Part shown: in pieces, positions 31,989 to 43,680 of the stretch | How positions within the stretch are numbered: the stretch's first letter is position 1 | Layout of the letters: the number at the start of each line of letters is the position of its first letter | DNA from: Tenodera sinensis | Taxonomy: Eukaryota; Arthropoda; Insecta; Mantodea; Mantidae | Assembly (NCBI GenBank): GCA_030765045.1 | Contig: CM060965.1 | Location: 21,301,585 to 21,365,584, forward strand | Direction of reading: 5' to 3' | Length of the DNA stretch: 64,000 bases | The notes under the pieces: generated by a model | Told to the model about the DNA's origin: nothing | The model's database searches: none | What the model saw: the letters and a program-made list of their open reading frames with translations, nothing else | Made by a program: the position numbers and the translations under genes

Positions 31989-32242
31989 CAACGTGGCCTA
32001 TAAAAGCAAGCTAATAATCCAGATTTTTTTCATTGCAATTATTTCGGTTTAAAATCACATTTTGACGTTTGAAGCGAGAAAGATGTCAAAAAATCTGCTT
32101 TCAACAAAATTTTAGATTTTATTATTTTAAAACATATACAATTATATAAAAGGTTTATCCTGCATATCATAGTATTCTTCGACACATTTCACACCGAAGT
32201 GCATGTTCATACTTTATCTAAGTCGCATTTGGAACATTACAT
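31989..32242 (+). other. SNRNP27 intron 2, nothing recognised
   Basis: Non-coding DNA between the LTR element and an inverted repeat. Confidence 0.4.
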
Positions 32243-32448
32243 AATATTCAAGCTCACAGTAATGCCAGCTCCACATGTAGAATCCAAATCCAAATCTATA
32301 CTAGCAGTGAAGTTTTCTAAAAAGAGCTGTGGGGCTATAGGCCACCTTCCTTTAATGTTCTGTAGTTTCTTAAGGTTTTTCACTGCTAATATAGATTTGG
32401 ATTTGGATTCTATGTGTGGCAGCTGGCATTACTGTGAGCTTGAATATT
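32243..32448. repeat. Inverted repeat, about 70-bp arms
   Basis: The left arm (32243-32312, AATATTCAAGCTCACAGTAA to CTAGCAGTGAAG) pairs with the right arm (32379-32448) almost perfectly around a 66-bp loop. It may be a foldback or Penelope-type insert. No flanking duplication was found. Confidence 0.85.
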
Positions 32449-32684
32449 ATCACATTTGGCGAAGATAAACTTTAGAGTTTAGGAATGTCATACATGCAGT
32501 CGTTGCTTGCTCTTATATTTGCAGGGACATTTTATGGTGATGATTGTATCCCTAATTATATGGTAACCCATACACAGGCTTTCCGCTGAGAATACATGAA
32601 TTTTTATTTATGAGTATACAATTTTATTGTGAATGTCAGTGTAAAAAGAATATCAAGCTTGAGGTTATGTTGTAAATCTATTAC

Positions 32685-32826
32685 AGGAAACACCAGCTTT
32701 ACTTCCCTTGCAAAGGAAGTTACAATAAGGATTTTTACACCCGTAAAAGTTCATTGCTCTCTGTCGGGTTTGAACCCGCAACTTAGGGCACCAGAGGCAT
32801 GTTACCCCTAGATCACGGAGGATGAC
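32685..32826 (-). repeat. SINE family C
   Basis: Read on the minus strand: a tRNA-like head with TGATCTAGGGGTAACATGCC and B box GGGTTCAAACCC, then a body containing TTACTTCC-type palindromic sequence (plus strand AGCTTTACTTCCCTTGCAAAGGAAG). The same body occurs at 52812-52905. Confidence 0.65.
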
Positions 32827-34450
32827 ATTTGTTGCCATGGAAACTCTTTCAAGTGCATGGGTGCACCTAGTTGTCAGAATGGACTTGTTTTAATGTAACT
32901 GCACAATCACATACCTTGCCTCTACAGTGCATCAATAGATGAAACAAACTCAGTGTTAAACTCCCACCATTTTTGGCATTAAACTTGTGCTCCCTGCTCT
33001 CTATCACATCCTTTCATAAAATATGCATGAACTTATCATTCGAGTCTAAGCTATGTGTTTGTGAAGTGCGGTAAAACCAGTGGAGGAGAGGGGGTGTTGT
33101 CTCAGGCACTTTGCTCCAGTGGTGGTGCTGTGGCATGAAAAATATTTCATGCATTCATTGAACGCTCATGTATGCCACTGGTTATCTATCAATCTACCTT
33201 CCCTGCTGCTTTCATATATCTTTCCTAGTTATTGTAAACATAGTTGTATTTCTTCCAGCCACACAGAAGCTGGACTCTTGACCTTGAATCTGGCTTTCCA
33301 TGTTGCAAAAAGTGAAACACCTTGTTTTATTCCTGAAATAAATCTTTTAATGTCAGTTTCACAGAAACATTGCAATGAAATGTTAATTTCATGTTAAATC
33401 ATAAACAAATGTTCATTTCGTGAGTAAATATCACAAATTATGAAATTCATGGTAAATCATAAATACTCATTTTGCAAGTTGCATTAAAATTTGGGTTTAA
33501 TCGCGAGAATGAACGTTGGTAATTATGTGGACAATCACAATAGAAATTTGATTTTGAAACCCTTTTATTGCATATTTCATGTCATTGCGATTCACCAAAA
33601 AATTGTGTTCCTATATATAATATAATGATCTTATACCTTTGTCCATGCAGGACATTATGGGCAGAGGTGGTGAGTTGAATCAGCATACCTAGTTCTCCTG
33701 ACAGCAACAAACATAATGCTTACAGTGAATAAATGGGGAAAATTCTCCAATGGATCGAGGTATTTTGTTGCTGATCCAGTGGCATTATGATAATTATGCA
33801 TTTGGGTCTGTGGTCCCAGGTGTATTACTTAATAATTCCCAAGTAGAATATAAAAATTTGTGTTATCGTTTGTAAAAAAAATAAAATATATTGCATAAAC
33901 TTGATGGATGTTGATCTTGTATGCATTACACTTACTTGATGATAGAAGTGATGAAATTGGAAATATGGTGTGGCTAATGTTAAAAAAATGGCACAGAGTA
34001 GCCATTGAGCCACGAGCTTCTTAACCACTGTGAAATCCCTTGTACTATAAGCAACATACAAAACATTTATTTCATACAGGCTGCATACTGGACCAGTTAA
34101 AGAATTCCCAACAGTTTGTGTAATAGTGATAGGGTCCCTTCTGGAAATATCCGGGAGGATGGGAGGGGATTCTGTGGGTATAAAAAGCAGATCACAATAA
34201 GCCCTTTAGCCATAAGTGGAAGTTTCTAAGTGCAACATCATGGCAGTGAGAGCAGGCAGAAGTTGTGAAGTTTAAGTGCAAACTAAAACATACCAGTTCC
34301 CAAAGATGATGGATTAGCCAGCGTTATGAAACCTACAGCATATGAATATTGACCTTTTTTAACTCTACTGACATTCACTCCTAGTATGTCTCATCTGATG
34401 ACACATTCCTGTAAAAATGTGAAAGGTCCATTTCACATTTGACTTCAGAA
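32827..34450 (+). other. SNRNP27 intron 2, no gene supported
   Basis: A 105-codon plus frame at 33080-33397 has no recognisable motif. No repeat was identified. The stretch ends in ATTTGACTTCAGAA, the left duplication of the next insert. Confidence 0.4.
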
Positions 34451-35161
34451 TTCTTAAAGTATTGGAATTGTTGTGATGAAATTTGCCTAAAGATGTCCCC
34501 ACCCGGAGATCCGATTGGGGACAGTTTTAACTCCGGAATGTTTATCTTTAGGACTCATACTCATGTATGTGGCTTTCATGTAACTGTTTTCTTAACGGGC
34601 ACCAGTTTTACAATGTAAAACTGTTTGAAGTCAACAAAAATTAGAGAATGCTACAAAATGTTAACACAACTCCAAAAAGTTAATAAGACTGTTCATCTCC
34701 AATGGATTCCAGCACACTGTGGAGTCATGGGGAATGAAGCTGCAGACTCACTTGCAAAGAAAGGCACAACAATAAAACAAAAATCTAAATTCAATTTCTC
34801 ACATTCCTCAATAAAACGCTTGATCATTAAAAATTTTTCTCATTCATACCTACAAGAAATAGAAACAAATGCCAAAGATAAAAAATGGATTACACTGCTT
34901 TCAAACCCAGAGACCAAGGAAAACAGCGGTTGCAGCCTTCAGACTATTGACAAATCAAGACTGCTTAGCAAGTCATCTCTACAGAATAGGTATCTCATCC
35001 TCACCAATATGTGTCCTGTGTAACGATCCAGCAGAAATGAACGAAGACCACTTGAAGACCTGTGAAGCATTAAGATCAGAAGAAACTACAGTTCAAAAGT
35101 ATTGGAAACCACGAATGCTAATGGCTTCATTGCCAGATGCAAGGCACTAGAAAACAACAAA
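34451..35161 (+). mobile_element. LINE deletion derivative retaining RNase H and 3' end
   Basis: The 14-bp direct repeat ATTTGACTTCAGAA (34437-34450 and 35162-35175) flanks a 711-bp insert. The first about 170 bp look like an untranslated leader (GGAGATCCGATTGGGGACAG). A frame from 34625 follows with HLQWIPAHCGVMGNEAADSL, the last catalytic block of LINE RNase H. A shifted frame encodes the C-terminal CVLCNDPAEMNEDHLKTCE Cys/His motif. The tail is AACAACAA. Endonuclease and reverse transcriptase are missing, so the copy was internally deleted before or during insertion. Confidence 0.85.
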
Positions 35162-35175
35162 ATTTGACTTCAGAA

Positions 35176-35635
35176 GATGATAGCATGTTTCGTTATGTTC
35201 TGTGCGCTAAAGATCTACATTTGTGAAGGATAACAAAAATCTGAAAAATTTTACCCCATCCTACCATAATGTGAAAAGCCAGGCTGATAAAACAATCTCT
35301 CCCTCGCATTGTTGCAGCAACTGTGGACTTATGGATAGATTCTTTTAATCAGGAACATTATTTAACTTTGTAGCAATAAAGAGCTCAATGCCCAATATGT
35401 GGGGGAAAAGAGGATATGGAGCATATATTATTTGCAAGCAGGAAGACAAAGTTATGGAGAAAAGGAGTGTATAAATGAGAAATGGTTTAAATGCATAGAA
35501 AGATAGCATTAATTAAAATATTTAGTAAAGACTACAAGAAAGAGTTTCTAACTAAAGTTAAAAGGAAATGGAATTCGTCATTAAAAAAAGGGAAGTAAAT
35601 TAGGTATAAATTAAGGTACCTTAATGTTAATTATT
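35176..35635 (+). other. SNRNP27 intron 2, nothing recognised
   Basis: AT-rich non-coding DNA. A weak LINE-like remnant is possible (plus-strand CPICGGKEDMEHILFASRKT-like reading near 35390-35450), too short to call. Confidence 0.35.
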
Positions 35636-35862
35636 ATTTATTTATGCCAACAAACTTACTGTTGGTGTTTTTTTTAAACACAAGCCGTGTGTGGGCAAAG
35701 TTTGAGAGGTAGAACTGGAACTTACCAGGAGAAATACGAACTGGTTTGAGAATTTAATACCATTCTGGCAGTTTGTCACAATAGCTCAATGGTTAGAGCA
35801 GCCACCTGGTAAGCGGAAGGTCTGTGGCATTGAATTTTTAAGTTCCAGTTCTACCTCTCATA
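35636..35862 (+). repeat. SINE family S, foldback form
   Basis: An inverted tail (TTATTTATTTATGCCAACAA to AGAACTGGAACT) is followed by the linker CAGGAGAAATACGAACTGG, a tRNA-like head (ATAGCTCAATGGTTAGAGCA) and the start of a forward body (TTGAATTTTTAAGTTCCAG). The B-box part of the head is deleted. Confidence 0.8.
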
Positions 35863-36122
35863 CCTTAATGTGTTGTTGTAAGGTTTATATAACAAATATG
35901 GCAAGTTAACAGCCTGGGCTGAACACTTAACCATGTTCCTTGTATCTAATTAATTATTGTAAAAAGCATTGTACAGACTATGTATCCTTCTATATAATGT
36001 AAGATAGAAAACGTGAAATTTGTATAAAAGTAGGCAAAAGAATTTTTGGGATAGCTGCTGGCTTCCAGTAGCTGATAAAAATTTAGTAGGTTTAGGTTGT
36101 ATAGTGTTTACTTTCTCTACTG

Positions 36123-36927
36123 GTAAGTAGGGGAAGTATTGTATTCCACCCAAAAATTCGATGTCGAGATTTCACCGGAAATACATGTTTTGAGGCCTCC
36201 TGAATCCAAAAAAAGCAATTTTAGAAAAAGGTCCGTGTGTGTCAGTCTGTGGGCAGCATAACTCAAAAACGAAAAGTCGGTTAGAAACCAAAGTTGGTTT
36301 CTTCAAAGATTTTGAAGAAAATAGCCCCACCCTAAACTACCCTTTACATGGAAATTTTTTGGAAAATTTTGATTTTCTTGAAAATGGCTCTAACGATTTT
36401 GATTAAAATGTCACATGTTTGAGATATTTTTATGACAAATGAAATGTATATCTTGAATTTTCTGGCTATAGCTAATGTAGTCGTATTTACTCTGGACGAA
36501 TTTTGCATAACTGGTAAACCGTTAGAGATAGACAAAATCTTGCTGTACAAAAACTGTAGATCTTGCTAAAATACACAATTTATGTCTCAATAAAATTTCT
36601 TGTAGGATGAACCATTTCGGAGATATTCCTTGTTATGTGTGGGAGTTTCAGAAAACAGAACTTTAGCGAAATGCAACAACGTTCATTTTTTTAATATGTT
36701 AATCATGCAAAGAGAACGGAATCTCAAAGGTCAAAAAGATTTGACTGTCGCACAAAGCCTGCTGTATTCTAATATCTCCCTTGCACCTACAAGGAAATAA
36801 GCAATAAGATAATTTGTATGAATGTTTATCTTAACTAACATGGAGATATAGGAATAAGAGTTTGTTAGAATGGTTAGTGCAAGAGTAGAGAAAGTCATGT
36901 GAGTGCAACACATCAGATTTTTTTGAG
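36123..36927 (+). repeat. Family A dispersed repeat, full copy (about 805 bp)
   Basis: It runs from GTAAGTAGGGGAAGTATTG to GTGCAACACATCAGATTTTT. Four other large copies share these ends or parts. No terminal inverted repeat, tRNA promoter, poly-A tail or long frame is evident, so the class is unknown. Confidence 0.85.
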
Positions 36928-37627
36928 TAAATACATTAATTAAAATAGTAAAGTGGGTTAACAGTACACATTAAACAAAACAAACGAATATAAATTTGCC
37001 TAGCAGAAGCCAACCAAGACCACGGGTTCCTTTCCCGCTTCTGCCAGGATTTGCTGCCTTTTTATTAAGCTTTTTTTTTCACCCAATAATATTTTGGCAT
37101 GTCACAGCAGCAGGTAAGATGATGGGTGTGAAATAAAACTTTTAAAATATGCCAGAACACTAGCGGAACTCTTAGTATGGGAAGAAATACACATCAGCAG
37201 ATAACAGTGGAATTCTCCACTAGACAACTACATATAACCAACATCATATTGGAAGACGAATGAGATTAGTGAAATCAGGCTCAAATGATCCAGTGGTCTA
37301 TAGAGCTCTAAGTTAGGGGACATTTGTCTTCTCAGAATAAAGGAAAATCTGGGGCGTTAAGAGAGGGGCTTATCCAGATAACTCACCTTAATAGAGATTC
37401 ACACTCGGACCCTGATGTGAGGCAGACACCACACACAGAGGTGGACTAATTTAGGCCTAATGGACATAGACAAAAACAACTTCTGAATGAAAACTTTATA
37501 TTAAAGCTAAACTGTTTCAATTAGTTTTGTTCATAAGCTGTATTAGATTTGAAATACTATGCATTTAAGTTGTATAACAAGCTATACACCTTGCTAGATT
37601 GACAATACTTTTTGTAATGTGTTGCAG
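36928..37627 (+). other. SNRNP27 intron 2, 3' end
   Basis: At 37004-37060 there is a tRNA-like fragment on the minus strand with GGCAGAAGCGGGAAAGGAACC, too short to name. The intron ends in the acceptor TTTTTGTAATGTGTTGCAG. Confidence 0.45.
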
Positions 37628-37824
37628 ATGCAGATTTGGAGGGAAAGAGCCCAGATGAGCAGGAGATGATGAAGCTCATGGGCTTTTGTTCTTTTGATAC
37701 TACAAAGGGGAAGAAAGTAGCAGGAAATGAAGTTGGAACTGTGCATGTAATTCTGAAGAGAAAATATCGTCAGTACATGAACAGAAAGGGTGGATTCAAT
37801 AGGCCTCTTGATTTTGTGGCATAA
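37628..37824 (+). CDS. SNRNP27: SNRNP27 exon 3: conserved C-terminal domain
   Basis: The acceptor GTTGCAG ends at 37627. With the G from exon 2 the exon reads DADLEGKSPDEQEMMKLMGF, CSFDTTKGKKVAGNEVGTVH, then VILKRKYRQYMNRKGG and FNRPLDFVA followed by TAA. This is the highly conserved C-terminal domain of SNRNP27, the part that defines the family and has been linked by C. elegans work to 5' splice-site choice. Joined exons give 160 residues (161 + 125 + 197 nt), the usual size. The gene spans about 27 kb, mostly intron. The truncated alternative exon at 24006 duplicates the first half of this domain. Confidence 0.95.
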
Positions 37825-38050
37825 GGAACTTATAAAGAAGGGTGGTGTTAAAAGGCATGTATTTTTCACACAGTGCATCCAACCACAGGTTTCATTTATT
37901 CATTTCATGTAGCATTTCATCTGTTAGTGTTTCATTTTTACAGACTTTGAATTTGTATAATTTGCAACAGTGATACATTCAATGTACAATTGAATAAAAA
38001 GTTGTTCGTTCAGATGTATGTTCAAAATAAAAATTATAAGCATCTGATTA
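37825..38050 (+). terminator. SNRNP27 3' UTR and polyadenylation signals
   Basis: Two AATAAA hexamers, at 37993-37998 and 38026-38031, follow the stop codon by about 170 and 200 nt. Cleavage is expected within about 30 nt of one of them. Confidence 0.7.
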
Positions 38051-41000
38051 ACACTGATTATTTTTGTTCATCCCTTGATGGATAATTGCAGTCCAGTTTT
38101 ATTTTACACAGGAAATGATGAAAGTTTCTACAGTATCGGGTGCCACTATGTGAAACAACAGAACGTGGCACATAATTAATACAAAATTTACAGGTGATTC
38201 TACATATCATCTAATTTATAATAGTATATTATTTTAATGTGATGCAGTTCAATATTATTTTTAAAGTAGACTTGGTTGAGTAAATTTAACAAGCAAGCAC
38301 TGACTCAACATTGGACCATTTTAAATAGCACTGATTCAACAGACATTTTTAATCTTATGATACAAGTACATATATAAAACTTTAATACCAGCACATAACA
38401 TTAAAATTATACTGCTTTGAATTCCATTCAATTAAAATGCACTAATTTAAAAAAAAAGTTTTATATAAAATATACAATAAAAAAATGTACACTCCAGAGG
38501 AAAATAAATCATTAAAAATGCCAACATGTTAAAACACAATCTTGTCTATAAATCCTTCAGTTTTATATCACACTTCTTCTCACTCTGGTAAGAATTGCTG
38601 TATCATAATTTTCAATAAGCAAAGCTTAAGAGATTTGTTAAATTTTTTTTGTCTTTTTTTATTTATTTTAAATATCTAATGTTACTATTATTCTAAAAAA
38701 AAAATCACTCCATAAAAGATATTGTGAACATTGATTGCATTATCTTAACAACAAAACAGATGGCTTCTTCAACAAAGAGCATCTTTTTCTCCAAACTGCA
38801 CCGTATCACAAGCCCATCAGGAAGTAAGAAGACAAAAGTCACTACAGAACTTGAAGCTCCTTATAATTACAATTAAAAAAAAGTACTTGCAGTCCCCCCT
38901 CCCTTCCCCAAAGTATTTGTGCACCAATAATAATTCTATTTTTTTTTTCTCTTCATGCATATTGCTGCGTGCCCTGTTTCCTTTAAATGTGCTCTCCATC
39001 AGCGCTCTGTAGAACCATCCAAGCACATCTGAAATGCTACTGATCTACATCTGCTGTTGGAAAAAATGTAATAAAAAGCATTTTGTAGGCTTAAAATCAA
39101 TTTACATATAATAAACTGTAATATATTATAAGGTCTTGAAATCACCTCCGTATTTTCTTGAAATTTTGCACATGTTTCTTCACCTTCCCATTCTTGGTCT
39201 GTACAAAGCTACAAAGTTTTATTATATATATGTATATATCTCTCTATTTAAAAAATACAACACAATTTTAAAGAAGCAGCGAGCAGACGACAATTCCTAT
39301 GGTAGTGAGGGAAGCTAGCTGCTTTGTCATGCCCACGCTGAAGCAGAAGTGGACGTAACGAACGTGTGCTGGGCTCACGTACACACACTCACACATCACA
39401 TGCCTGGCTTGAGAATCTTCAGACTAACACTAAGATGTGGCAGTATTTTGTTTTCTTTCACTTCTGAATAATGATGGAAGGTGGTCATTTTTCGTTTGAA
39501 GTTGGCAGTGTCTGAAAATAGATATGTGCAATAAATTACAGCCCGTTTCCAAAAATATTCATTACTTACTATACTAGCATGATATTAAAAACTCATGATT
39601 TTGAAGTTTTGTTTATGAACATACTTTTTTTTTACACATATTAAATAGTGCAACACTTAAAGATACTATAAATGCCTCATAATTACAATACAGTAAAATC
39701 CCAAAATAAACATGTCTTGGACATGCTCTAGCCCCATGTTATAATGACTATGCAGTGTATCAAAATGAGAGCTTAGAAGTGACAAAAATCAATCCCATGG
39801 AGGTGGTGGGAAACATTTGTTCAATAATAAATTACAGTACAATGTAAAGTATGTAATATTCAGTAACATACACTACTTTTAAATGCAATTATATACCAGT
39901 TACATGTATTCCAATCCTGCAACTGATCTTAATTTATACAGTACATACAATTACACTGTACCCATTTTGCCCTAATCTAATTTTGCATTGCCTTTTTGTT
40001 TGGTGACATAATTCTTCACGTACTGTTTGATTGTAGCAAGATGGAGATGAATACCATTTGATTCATTTTGCTTCTCCACACATAGAATCATCTGATTTAC
40101 GGTACTTATACTTTTGCTAACACGCAAAACATCTTTTGTGTGCACTAAACCAATTCTTTACATTTCACTTTGTATTACCATTCATTGTTGCAGCAGCAAT
40201 TATATTTCATTTACTGTTTCTTCATCAAACAGGATCAAATAATCCTTTAGGTCTTAATAGAAGCATTGATAAAATTCCTTTTCATCCCTAATGCAGAGTC
40301 CTAGGTCCATACTAGGGGTAGCAAAAAGGATATTCCAGTACCACTGTTTGAAGAAATTTTTAAACTCAACTTTCAAAAATAATAAATAAAAAGTACGATA
40401 TATTTTAGGGAACACAGTTTCCCCCACATTAAATCTGAATCCTCGCTATTGCAGGATTCTGTTGTCTTTAAATTATTTGTCCACTTACGTATGTGGATTT
40501 TTGAAGAGTCAGTTTAGCAGTTGGGTTATTATAACACTATTTGAAAAGTTGAATCATGTGGCCTGAAATCCTGGTAAGGGCCTTGATGCTCTTACTGCTT
40601 GAGCTACCATGATGATAACCATATGTGCACATTAACAAACTTAGGATAGCAACTACAAGATACAGTAAACTTAGTTACCAACCGAGCAGTTCTGGCAGGA
40701 TCTACCTAAGCACAATCAAATGGTGGCAGTATGCAAAGATGCCATTTTTAGCCAGTAAACCCAGCCACAAGTTTATGAGGCTGTATACATGCATTCTGCT
40801 TTTTTAATGGTGTTTTGCATGATATGCAAAGAAGGCATTGACACACTGACAGTTATATCCATGTTCAATGATTCTTCATACTTGAGTTATTCGTTCACGA
40901 AGATCTAAACAGGGTCAAACCCACATTCAAAAGGGGATTTTTTTTTTCTTGATGTTCAATATTTTTCTTTGATAAAGAATTAGAAGAAAGCATTATAGAA

Positions 41001-42757
41001 ATTGTCTGCCACATGCTGAGTGCAACAATGGATTGACCATGTATTCCAGCAGAATTAATATACCATCAGGGCATGTGTGGAAAGGAGTAAGGGCAGGTGC
41101 TACAGACATTTTAGTATCTGGATATAGCCAGGCAACACTGCAGTTTGCCACTGCATTATTCACAAATAGTACCAGATAGTTTCAATTTTATTCAGGAAAA
41201 ATAACAATATAATATAGATTTTCATCACACCAACAATTTTTTCTATCATAAGATAGGATTTAGGTATAAGGCTGGTTCACAACCATCCAACAGTAACTAT
41301 AATGATTCCAGGAACGTCAAGCAAGGCAGCACTCAATATTTTAGTTCATAATAGCCCCAGAATGATGACACTACCAGAAAATGGAGAGAATATTGTGCAT
41401 TGGGAATTCATTTGTTTCTAACTGACCAATGATATTTTTTCTAGCTTGCGAATAGAGAGCTCTAACAACTTCTTCTTGGCATGGCTGCCTTCAGTAATTT
41501 CTACAGCAAAAAGTCTAATATGCACAAATGAATCTAAATTGCCGTGCCCGGTAGTGGCAATAAATAAGTTAAAACTTGGCCAAGTCTTCTTTGCTGCTCC
41601 CGGAGCCTGGAAAAGCTTCCCATTGGTGGTGAACATTCCCATTTGAATAAATGTATTTCAAGTTTCTTGTTCTGGTTATTTCCGTTGTTGGTGGTTGTGA
41701 AGCACTCTTTATTTAGGGTCTCTTTTGGGTAGGTTTCAGAGCACCTATTCTATACTTAAGTTCAGGCTATGAGCGACACAAAGCAGAAGTAGCAGGTGCG
41801 GCAAGGGGATGGTGCAGTTGAGAGGGGAACAGGTTGCATTATTGCCAGGTTTAGCAATGAGGGTTAATGTTTCAGTTCTTTTTTTCAATTTTTCAACAAA
41901 TCTATTATCAAATGAAATGACTAAGTGAACAGGCAGTTCTATATGTAACATTGGAAACAAATGCTTTGCTTATTTTTACCATTTTCACTAAGCTTTCAAT
42001 TGGTTTTCATCTGCTAGAGCACAACATGGCAACTGTATATGGAGCACATGGTTGCCACTTCTCTATTATGTTCTGTCTCATGTTCGTCTAGTTCAGAACC
42101 GAATAGTTAGAGGTTAAAGTGTGTTAACTGATGATTATTAGTTCACATTAGTGTGCTGTATTATCCAACATGAAGTGACAACTCCAAAGTGTTATAACAT
42201 GATAAGAGTTTGTAAAACGTGCCACAATGTTGCAACACTGCATGTCGTAACACATGATACTATACTCCATCCAGCCTTAGATCCACACATTGTATCCCTC
42301 CGCAATAACCTGGAATTTGTATCAGCTGTGGCTAACACAACTAAATGCCACGTGGACTCATGCCTTGTGTTTATGCTGCAATAGAACGATATTTACTCAG
42401 GCGTTTAAGGAATAGTGCTGCTATCGTGTTACAGTCAAGTATTCTTTACCAAGATTATCATACATCTTGAAAACTCACACATAATCACCAATATTTAAGG
42501 TACTATATTTTGTGGTGTGCTTTGGTTTCAGCATATCGCAGGTTAGATGTTGATAGTTTGTGTTAACATGAAGTGAAGATTTAAGGGTGGAGCGAATATA
42601 GGTACATCCAGTTTGTATTGCTCATAGCCTGAACTTCTGTATAAAATAATTTTAAAATATTTACAATATATTATTACATTGATTTTTTTCTTTTATTTTT
42701 GTTAAAGCTGTAAGATTTACATAATTGCCCTTTCACAAAATACCATGATAACTCCAT
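38051..42757. other. Region between convergent SNRNP27 and adducin genes
   Basis: No exon is supported. Overlapping open frames on both strands at 41418-41646 (66 and 74 codons) have no known motif. Very few recognisable transposon pieces occur compared with the rest of the window. That would fit a long adducin 3' UTR on the minus strand, but this is not shown by sequence alone. Confidence 0.4.
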
Positions 42758-42763
42758 TTTATT
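42758..42763 (-). terminator. Possible adducin polyadenylation signal
   Basis: AATAAA on the minus strand, about 105 nt after the adducin stop. A second lies at 42697-42692. Longer 3' UTRs using more distal sites are equally possible. Confidence 0.35.
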
Positions 42764-42865
42764 TTGCTGAAACTCCTATTTTAAAACTATATACACTTTT
42801 TTTTAAGAATATAAACAAATACATGCAAATTGTCTCTTCCCTCCCTTACCTCAATAGTTTACTAC

Positions 42866-42991
42866 CTATGCTTCTGCAATCTTCTTCTTTTCTTTCTTCT
42901 TTTTAAGAAATGAGGGTGTTCTTAGGCCCTTCTTCTTTTTCTTATCTTTTTTAGGTGATTCCTCGGTTGAGATATCCTTGGTAGGTGATCC
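42866..42991 (-). CDS. hts: Adducin last exon: basic MARCKS-like tail
   Basis: The acceptor GTTTCTTGTTTCAG precedes 42991. The exon encodes 41 residues, GSPTKDISTEESPKKDKKKK, then a stretch with GLRTPSFLKKKKEKKK and a final IAEA, followed by TAG (42868-42866). The RTPSFLKK core in a lysine-rich context is the MARCKS-related C-terminal domain of adducins, which caps actin filaments, recruits spectrin, binds calmodulin and is a protein kinase C target at the serine. The exon starts in phase 0, in frame with the exons at 51086 and 55456. The symbol hts is the fly orthologue name. The other exons lie upstream at higher coordinates, beyond the window. Confidence 0.9.
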   Translation of the reverse strand, partial: GSPTKDISTEESPKKDKKKKKGLRTPSFLKKKKEKKKIAEA

Positions 42992-43678
42992 CTGAAACAA
43001 GAAACAAAATGTTTTATAAATTAAATGCTTATAAGTGATACTTCATCCTTAACTCATGAATGAATACAGTTATGCCAACAGCACTGTTCTATAGTACATC
43101 ATGGGTAATATTCTATTCAAATTACAACATGGAATTTACTTTTAAAACTAAGCAAGCACTTTGCATTACTTAAAATGTGTTTCTATTTGCCTGCCAATGC
43201 TTCAATGTTAACTGTCCATATCAAATCATCCATGAAAACTAGAAGTGAATTTAATTGTTCACATTATTTCTGCATTAAAAACTCTTTAAATAAATGGAAA
43301 TATACTTGCTTAAATTTCTACAATTTTAAAAGTTAAATCTTTCAGTTTGTTGTTAAACAGGGGACTAATACAAATCCACAAAGTTTCATTTAGATCACTC
43401 CTATATTTTAAAACTATTCAAGATGGAGACATAAAATTTTTCACAGGTTATGTGATGAAAGTTACGGAATTCATGTGTCATAAATGAATATACAATGGTT
43501 ACAGGATCGGAATATTTGCTATTCATATTCACCTTCATGTTTCTAAGAAGCTATTTAACTTTGCAGTGCATAGATTTTGTATTTAATTAAAATTCCAATA
43601 ATAAATATTAATTATTAATTCAGGAAGGTAAATTAGATACTAAGTTGGGAACATACGGATGTGAAAGGCGAATTAAAC
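42992..43678 (-). other. Adducin last intron
   Basis: AT-rich intron, nothing recognised before the mariner insertion. Confidence 0.5.
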
Positions 43679-43680
43679 TA

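Noticed and set aside
33080..33397. 105-codon plus-strand frame
   Set aside because: No motif; chance frame in SNRNP27 intron 2.
41418..41646. Overlapping open frames on both strands as a small gene
   Set aside because: No motif, no splice context, and both frames are of a length expected by chance.
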